A stretch of DNA of 64,000 nucleotides from Pseudomonas sp. GD03858 (GTDB taxonomy: Bacteria; Pseudomonadota; Gammaproteobacteria; Pseudomonadales; Pseudomonadaceae): the NCBI RefSeq assembly GCF_029840925.1, contig NZ_JAOCDM010000012.1, positions 1-64,000 of the forward strand, written 5' to 3'. The position numbers and the translations under genes are program-made. Under the pieces are notes generated by a model. The model made no database searches, was not told where the DNA came from, and saw only the letters and a list, made by a program, of their open reading frames with translations. Of this stretch, positions 59,594 through 64,000 are shown piece after piece. Numbering within the stretch: position 1 is the stretch's first letter; each line of letters begins with the position of its first letter.

Positions 59594-60292
59594 TTAAATT
59601 CCGATCGTGGTGACTTTGGAGATGCCGACTTTGCCGATACCGGCCAGGTCGAGCATCATCTCGCTGCCGTTCTGGAAGCTGACACTGTTGACCTTGGCCG
59701 GCAGCAGGGTGGCCAGGGTCTTGGCCTTGCCGTCGACCTTGGTTTCGGCGCTGAAGGTGTAGGTGCCCGGCTCGACCACCTCGCCCTTGTCGTTTTTGCC
59801 GTCCCAGATGAAGTCGGCGTTACCGGCCTTCTGCGCGCCCAGGTCGATGGTCTTGACCACCTTGCCATCCTTGTCCTTGATGGTGACCTTGCCCTCGGTG
59901 ATGTTCGACGACAGCACAACCTGGCCACTGAAGCTCTTGGTGGTGTCGACCACCGCCTTGTCGCTCGCCACGATCACCGAGCGGCCAACCAGCGAAGTGG
60001 CCTGCAGCGCCTGGGACGAACCGATGCCGGTGAGGATGCCGTCCACCGACTCCTTCAGCGACTGGATACCCTCGAGGCTGCTGAACTGCGCCAGCTGCGC
60101 GACGAACTCGCCGTTGTCCTGGGGATCGAGCGGGTTCTGGTTCTTCATCTGCGTCACCAGCAACTGCAGGAACGCATCCTTGCCCAGCGCGCTGCCGGCC
60201 TGGCCGGTGCTGGCGTTGTTCTTGCTGGCAGGCTTCTGCAGGGACTCCAGGTAGCTACTGTTGACCTTGGTATCAGTATTGGTGGTAGTCAT
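59594..60292 (-). CDS. flgD: Flagellar hook-capping protein FlgD
   Basis: Hook cap scaffold (232 aa). The N-terminal export and capping segment LGKDAFLQLLVTQMKNQNPL is diagnostic, and the C-terminal Ig-like fold (DGKVVKTIDLGAQKAGNADF, then IWDGKNDKGE) is present. It lies 13 bases after flgC. Confidence 0.96.
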   Translation of the reverse strand: MTTTNTDTKVNSSYLESLQKPASKNNASTGQAGSALGKDAFLQLLVTQMKNQNPLDPQDNGEFVAQLAQFSSLEGIQSLKESVDGILTGIGSSQALQATSLVGRSVIVASDKAVVDTTKSFSGQVVLSSNITEGKVTIKDKDGKVVKTIDLGAQKAGNADFIWDGKNDKGEVVEPGTYTFSAETKVDGKAKTLATLLPAKVNSVSFQNGSEMMLDLAGIGKVGISKVTTIGI

Positions 60293-60305
60293 TACGGCTC
60301 CCTGC

Positions 60306-60749
60306 TCACTGACCCAGGGTCAGCACTTTCTGCATCATGTTCTTGGCGGTGTTCATCAGCTCGGCGTTGGTCTGGAACGCGCGGCTGGCGGAGATCATGT
60401 CGGCCATCTCCTCGACCACGTTGACGTTCGGGTAGTAGACGTAGCCGTCCTTGTTCGCCGCCGGATGGTTAGGCTCGTAACGGGCCTCGAGATTGCTCTG
60501 GTCCTCGATGATGCCCTTGACCTGCACGCCCTGCCCCGCTTCACCCTGGTCCTCGAACAACGACTGGCCGGCGCCGGCCTGGGCCTGCTGGAAGGTGGTG
60601 GCGAACACTGGGTGGCGGGCGCGGTAGGTCTGGTCGATGCTCGACGAGACCGTCTCGGCGTTGGCGATGTTCGAGGCGACGGTGTTCAGGCGCGTGTTCT
60701 GCGCGCTCATGCCGCTACCGGCGATATTGAAGACACTGGCAAGGGACAT
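60306..60749 (-). CDS. flgC: Flagellar proximal rod protein FlgC
   Basis: Rod protein of 147 aa. The ATG encoding MSLASVFNIAGSGMSAQNTR was chosen; GGAG lies seven bases upstream, whereas the GTG two codons earlier overlaps the flgB stop codon. The C-terminal MADMISASRAFQTNAELMNT helix is standard. Confidence 0.96.
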   Translation of the reverse strand: MSLASVFNIAGSGMSAQNTRLNTVASNIANAETVSSSIDQTYRARHPVFATTFQQAQAGAGQSLFEDQGEAGQGVQVKGIIEDQSNLEARYEPNHPAANKDGYVYYPNVNVVEEMADMISASRAFQTNAELMNTAKNMMQKVLTLGQ

Positions 60750-60751
60750 GG

Positions 60752-61159
60752 TCACTCTCCACGCAGGGCCGATACCAGCCCTTTGAATTTACTGTTGAGC
60801 AGGGTGAAGCTGGCCTGGAAGCCAACGGCGTTTTCCGTGTAGTTCGATTGCTCGATCTGCGCATCGACGGTGTTCTGGTCGATGGACGGCTGCATGGGCG
60901 TGCGGTACTGCAACGTGTCGTCGGCCATCGCCAGGCCCTGGGCCTCGATATGACGGTTGTTGGTGCGTTCCAGGGCAATGCGCCCGTTCTGCTGCTTGTC
61001 GGCCTCGGCGGCGAGCACCGACGAGAAATCCATGTCGCGCGCCTTGTAGTTGGGCGTGTCGGCGTTGGCGATGTTGTTGGCCAGCACCTCGGCGCGCTGG
61101 GCACGGAAGCCCAGTGCCTTTTCGTGGATGCCAAGCGCCTTGTCGAAACTGATGCTCAT
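60752..61159 (-). CDS. flgB: Flagellar proximal rod protein FlgB
   Basis: Rod protein of 135 aa starting MSISFDKALGIHEKALGFRA, with the rod motif VLANNIANADTPNYKARDMD. The longer frame runs through the promoter and is not used. First gene of flgBCDE, with an RpoN promoter 50-65 bases upstream and iterated GCGGCAA sites beyond it. Confidence 0.95.
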   Translation of the reverse strand: MSISFDKALGIHEKALGFRAQRAEVLANNIANADTPNYKARDMDFSSVLAAEADKQQNGRIALERTNNRHIEAQGLAMADDTLQYRTPMQPSIDQNTVDAQIEQSNYTENAVGFQASFTLLNSKFKGLVSALRGE

Positions 61160-61208
61160 GTCGGGGAAACCTTCGAAGGTCGACCGTGAATGTCGTTGGC
61201 GAAGGTAT

Positions 61209-61224
61209 AGCAAGGGCTGTGCCA
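61209..61224 (-). promoter_or_regulatory. Sigma-54 (RpoN) promoter of flgB
   Basis: TGGCACAGCCCTTGCT on the minus strand, an almost exact match to TGGCACG-N4-TTGCT with correct spacing. Confidence 0.93.
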
Positions 61225-61285
61225 AGCCACGCAAAGCCCATGAATGCGGGGCCTGGGGACGGAACACCTGGAAGGTGATGCCAGA

Positions 61286-61350
61286 AAAGCGGCAAACCGT
61301 TTCCGCCCGACGAAGGGAAAGCGGCAATTGCCGGGCGGCAAAAGCGGCAA
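61286..61350. promoter_or_regulatory. Iterated AAAGCGGCAA sites upstream of flgB (candidate enhancer)
   Basis: The 10-mer AAAGCGGCAA occurs exactly at 61286, 61318 and 61341, with a fourth GCGGCAA at 61335. The array lies 62-127 bases upstream of the -24 element. Spacings of 32 and 23 bases are near whole helical turns. FleR is the natural candidate ligand, by inference. Confidence 0.5.
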
Positions 61351-61397
61351 AACAAAAAATTGACGTCACGGCCTCAAGCGAGGATCGCGCCGCCTCT

Positions 61398-61479
61398 TTC
61401 GCGGGCAAGCCCGTTCCCACAGGCAAAGCGTTAGCTTGAGATTTTGCGTAATCCTGCAGGAGCGGGCTTGCCCCGCGAA
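61398..61479. repeat. Inverted REP pair between cheR and flgB
   Basis: CGCGGGCAAGCCCGTTCCCA and GGAGCGGGCTTGCCCCGCGA lie in opposite orientation 32 bases apart, between the cheR terminator and the flgB control region. Confidence 0.9.
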
Positions 61480-61499
61480 AAATCCGGTACAGGCAAACG

Positions 61500-61532
61500 A
61501 AAAGGGCCGGTATCTCGCGATACCGGCCCTTT
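61500..61532 (-). terminator. Intrinsic terminator of cheR
   Basis: AAAGGGCCGGTATC-GCGA-GATACCGGCCCTTTT on the minus strand, nine bases after the cheR stop codon. It is symmetrical and could work in both directions. Confidence 0.88.
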
Positions 61533-61540
61533 GGCCTGCT

Positions 61541-62368
61541 TCACTTGGCCTGGTAGATGATCCCCGGGCTGCACTGAACCATCTGGTAGTGGTCCGGCAA
61601 GCCGTTGAGCGCCTCGGACGCCCCCAGGAACAGGTAGCCACCCGGCTTGAGCGTGCCGTGAATACGCATCAGGATGTCCTTCTTGACCTGGGCCGAGAAG
61701 TAGATCAGCACGTTGCGACAGAACACGATGTCGAACTTGCCCAGCGGCGCATAGCTGTCGAGCAGGTTGTAGGAACGGAACTCGACCCGACTGCGGATCG
61801 GCGACTTGACCGCCCAGCGCCCTGGCCCCTTGGGATCGAAGTAGCGCTGCAGGCGCTCCTGCGACAGACCGCGCGCGATGGCCAGGCTGTCGTACTCGCC
61901 CGTCTTGCAGTTGTTCAGCATGGCGCCGGACAGGTCGGTGGCCACGATCTGCGCCCCCATCTTCAACTGCCCGAGATTGCTGCGCTCGAACTCGTCGATG
62001 GCCATGGAGAGCGAATAGGGCTCCTGCCCCGACGAACAGGCCGCCGACCAGATGCGCAGACGCTGCCCTGGGTTGTTCCTGATGAACTCCGGAATCACCT
62101 TGCTCTTGAGCACTTCGAAGGGATAGGTATCGCGGAACCACAGCGTCTCGTTGGTGGTCATGGCATCAACCACCTGCTCCCGCAACCCGCCGCGCGGCTG
62201 GGTCTGGATACGCTGCACCAGCTCGCCGAGCGACTTGATGCCCTGCTGTTCCATCAGCTTGTTGAGACGGCTGGAGACCAGGTACTGCTTATTCTCGCCC
62301 AGCAGGATGCCACAGGCTTTCTCCAGGAAGACCCGGAACTGTTCGAAATCCAAATTACCCGTAGACAA
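61541..62368 (-). CDS. cheR: Chemotaxis protein methyltransferase CheR
   Basis: S-adenosylmethionine-dependent methyltransferase that methylates chemoreceptor glutamates during adaptation. The 275-aa protein has the N-terminal helical CheR domain (FLEKACGILLGENKQYLVSS) and the Rossmann domain with RIWSAACSSGQEPYSLSM and FDIVFCRNVLIYF. It lies 52 bases after cheV on the same strand. Confidence 0.96.
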   Translation of the reverse strand: MSTGNLDFEQFRVFLEKACGILLGENKQYLVSSRLNKLMEQQGIKSLGELVQRIQTQPRGGLREQVVDAMTTNETLWFRDTYPFEVLKSKVIPEFIRNNPGQRLRIWSAACSSGQEPYSLSMAIDEFERSNLGQLKMGAQIVATDLSGAMLNNCKTGEYDSLAIARGLSQERLQRYFDPKGPGRWAVKSPIRSRVEFRSYNLLDSYAPLGKFDIVFCRNVLIYFSAQVKKDILMRIHGTLKPGGYLFLGASEALNGLPDHYQMVQCSPGIIYQAK

Positions 62369-62420
62369 TGCTGCCGCCTCTTTACTAAATAGCTAGCGCC
62401 GGGGACAGGCCCCGGCCGTT

Positions 62421-63350
62421 TCAATGAGTCGCCTTGATCCGGTCGACCACGCGCTGGGCGAGGTCGTCCGGCTTGAACTTGGCCAGGAAGTCATCGGCGC
62501 CGACCTTCTTGACCATGGCCTGGTTGAATACCCCGGACAGCGAAGTATGCAGGCAGATGTGCAGCTTTTGCATGCGTGGATCGCTGCGAATCTCCGCGGT
62601 GAGGGTATAGCCGTCCATCTCCGGCATTTCAATATCGGAGATCATCATGAGGAATTCGTCCTCGGGCCGCTTGCCTTCGTCCACCAGCTTGCGCAGGTAG
62701 TCCAGGGCCTGACGACCGTCGTTGAGCGCCACCACCTCGACGCCGACGGTTTGCAGACAACGGCTGACCTGCTTGCGCGCCACCGACGAGTCATCGACCG
62801 TCAGCACCCGCAGCAGCACGGCCTTGTCCTGTACCTCGGCATCCACCACGCCCGCCGACACCGACTCGGAGGACGGCGCCACTTCGGCCAGCACCTTCTC
62901 CACGTCGATGATCTCGACCATGCGATTGTCGACCCGGGTGACCGCGGTCAGGTAGTGATCGCGCCCGGTGCCCTTGGGTGGCGGGTGGATCTCTTCCCAG
63001 TTCATGTTGACGATGCGCTCGACCGAGTGCACCAGGAAGCCCTGGGTCTTGGTGTTGTACTCGGTGATGATCACGAAACTGTTGCGGGTTTCCTCCCGCA
63101 GCCCCGGCAGCCCGGTCGCCATCGACAGGTCCAGGATCGGGATCGTCGCCCCGCGAATGTTGGCCACCCCTCGCACCACCGGATGGGATTTGGGCAGCAG
63201 CGTCAGGTCCGGGCACTGCAGCACTTCCCGGACCTTGAACACATTGATGCCATAGAGCTGGTCGCCATTGAGGCGGAACAACAGCAACTCCAGGCGGTTC
63301 TGCCCCACCAGCTGCGTGCGCTGGTTGACCGAATCCATCACTCCAGCCAT
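62421..63350 (-). CDS. cheV: Chemotaxis coupling protein CheV
   Basis: Hybrid adaptor (309 aa): an N-terminal CheW-like domain (residues about 20-165) and a C-terminal receiver whose phospho-Asp lies in MMISDIEMPEMDGYT. It links receptors to CheA and may tune adaptation. The ATG encoding MAGVMDSVNQRTQ was chosen, with AAGGAG six bases upstream; the long frame beyond it is antisense to flgA. A FliA-type promoter lies 30-60 bases upstream. Confidence 0.95.
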   Translation of the reverse strand: MAGVMDSVNQRTQLVGQNRLELLLFRLNGDQLYGINVFKVREVLQCPDLTLLPKSHPVVRGVANIRGATIPILDLSMATGLPGLREETRNSFVIITEYNTKTQGFLVHSVERIVNMNWEEIHPPPKGTGRDHYLTAVTRVDNRMVEIIDVEKVLAEVAPSSESVSAGVVDAEVQDKAVLLRVLTVDDSSVARKQVSRCLQTVGVEVVALNDGRQALDYLRKLVDEGKRPEDEFLMMISDIEMPEMDGYTLTAEIRSDPRMQKLHICLHTSLSGVFNQAMVKKVGADDFLAKFKPDDLAQRVVDRIKATH

Positions 63351-63381
63351 GCCGGACTCCTTCAACGAATGCCTGTGCAAC

Positions 63382-63408
63382 AAGTCGGCACGGGCTTTGC
63401 TTTTTTGA
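63382..63408 (-). promoter_or_regulatory. Sigma-28 (FliA) type promoter of cheV
   Basis: TCAAA, 14 bases, then GCCGACTT on the minus strand, against the consensus TCAAG-N14-GCCGATAA. It overlaps the flgA RpoN promoter on the other strand. Confidence 0.65.
63386..63401 (+). promoter_or_regulatory. Sigma-54 (RpoN) promoter of flgA
   Basis: CGGCACGGGCTTTGCT on the plus strand, with GG-N10-GC spacing. The start point would fall near 63412, almost at the first ATG of flgA. Confidence 0.82.
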
Positions 63409-63413
63409 ACGCC

Positions 63414-64000
63414 ATGTACATGAAAACGACATTTTTCCGACGACTGACGCGCCTGCTGGCCGGCTCGCTGACCGCAGTGTGCCTGCTGGTGCCGGGCGTT
63501 CGTGCGCTGGCGGACGCGTTTACCTTGCCTGAACAGCTTATCGGTGTCACTCAAGGGTTTCTTGAATTCACCGTGGAGGATTATCTGGCGACCACCCAGA
63601 CACCCGGCCGCTACGAGATCCAGGTCAACACCCTCGACCCGCGCCTGCGCATGCCGCTGTGCAGCCAGCAGCTCGACGCCTCGCTGGAGAGTTCGACGCC
63701 GCTGGGCAGGGTCACGGTCAAGGTACGCTGCGACGGCGCGGCGCCATGGACCGTGTTCGTCCCCGCCCAGGTGCGCCTGCTGCGCGATGTGGTGGTGATG
63801 ACTCGCCCGCTCAAGCGCGAAAGCGTGGTCGGCGAAGGCGATGTGGCCCTGCGCGAGCGCGACGTGGGCAGCCTCGGCCCCGGCTACCTGACCCAGCTGG
63901 ACCAGGCGCTGGGCATGAAGCTGCTGCGCCCGACGGTGCTCGACCAGGTCCTGACCCAGCAACACCTGGAACAGGCCGAGGTGGTGCGCAAGGGCGACCA
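63414..64000 (+). CDS. flgA: Flagellar P-ring assembly chaperone FlgA (3' end beyond window)
   Basis: Periplasmic chaperone for FlgI polymerisation into the P ring. About 195 codons are visible and the frame is still open at the edge. The N terminus is a Sec signal (LLAGSLTAVCLLVPGVRALA), followed by the FlgA N-terminal region (YEIQVNTLDPRLRMPLCSQQ) and the start of the SAF domain (VVMTRPLKRESVVGEGDVAL). The start is ATG at 63414 or 63420; both lie only a few bases after the predicted RpoN start point, with no clear ribosome binding site. It is divergent from cheV. Confidence 0.92.
   Translation, partial: MYMKTTFFRRLTRLLAGSLTAVCLLVPGVRALADAFTLPEQLIGVTQGFLEFTVEDYLATTQTPGRYEIQVNTLDPRLRMPLCSQQLDASLESSTPLGRVTVKVRCDGAAPWTVFVPAQVRLLRDVVVMTRPLKRESVVGEGDVALRERDVGSLGPGYLTQLDQALGMKLLRPTVLDQVLTQQHLEQAEVVRKGD

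Noticed and set aside
63351-63965. 200-codon N-terminal extension of cheV
   Set aside because: Antisense to flgA, low complexity, and a perfect ribosome binding site marks the start at 63350.

Overview
The window is a stretch of Pseudomonas chromosome, most likely from the P. putida group. Support comes from the high GC content, the fagA-fumC-orfX-sodA order behind a Fur box, REP sequences of P. putida type (GTGGGAGCGGG...CCCGCGAA), and a flagellar cluster with fleQ, fleSR, hptB-hsbR-hsbA and cheV-cheR interleaved as in pseudomonads. No rRNA, tRNA, CRISPR array, prophage or intact insertion sequence was seen.

1-22.6 kb is housekeeping. On the minus strand, a Fur-controlled iron-sparing operon (fagA, fumC, orfX, sodA, a ZIP metal transporter) lies at 0-3.9 kb. 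It is followed by pmbA/tldE, the divergent darP (yjgA), and the cell-envelope operon mreB-mreC-mreD-maf-rng-yhdP-nitrilase-tldD, read right to left from 17.2 to 6.1 kb. On the plus strand, gatC-gatA-gatB (Asp/Glu-tRNA amidotransferase) leads into a short RlpA-like lipoprotein, a Ca2+/cation antiporter and a carboxymuconolactone-decarboxylase-like gene.

22.65-23.36 kb has no credible gene. It holds a tandem direct repeat of 248 and 204 bp whose copies differ by a clean 44-bp REP-hairpin deletion, a multi-hairpin dispersed element, and an 8-bp tandem repeat touching the flhB stop codon. It looks like a synteny junction between the gat region and the flagellar region.

23.4-64 kb is a near-complete flagellar and chemotaxis regulon on the minus strand: the export apparatus and switch (flhB to fliL), fliK, the HptB-HsbR-HsbA phosphorelay, fliJ-fliE, the regulators fleR-fleS and fleQ, the filament genes (fliT, fliS, fliD, flaG, fliC), a lone ketoacyl-ACP synthase III, hook and rod genes (flgL to flgB), and cheR-cheV. 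flgA begins divergently at the right edge and is cut off. Good -24/-12 (RpoN) promoters precede fliL, fliK, fliE, fleS, flgF, flgB and flgA. Sigma-28 (FliA) type promoters precede fliC and cheV. This matches the known hierarchy FleQ -> FleSR -> FliA.

No wholly new multi-gene system was found. The most unusual items are: two probable ATT start codons (mreC and the antiporter); overlapping divergent RpoN and FliA promoters between flgA and cheV; an iterated GCGGCAA motif upstream of the flgB and flgF promoters that could be an enhancer site; two CsrA/RsmA-type GGA hairpins in the fliC leader; a 73-bp inverted repeat between fleS and fleQ; and the tandem repeat at the junction.
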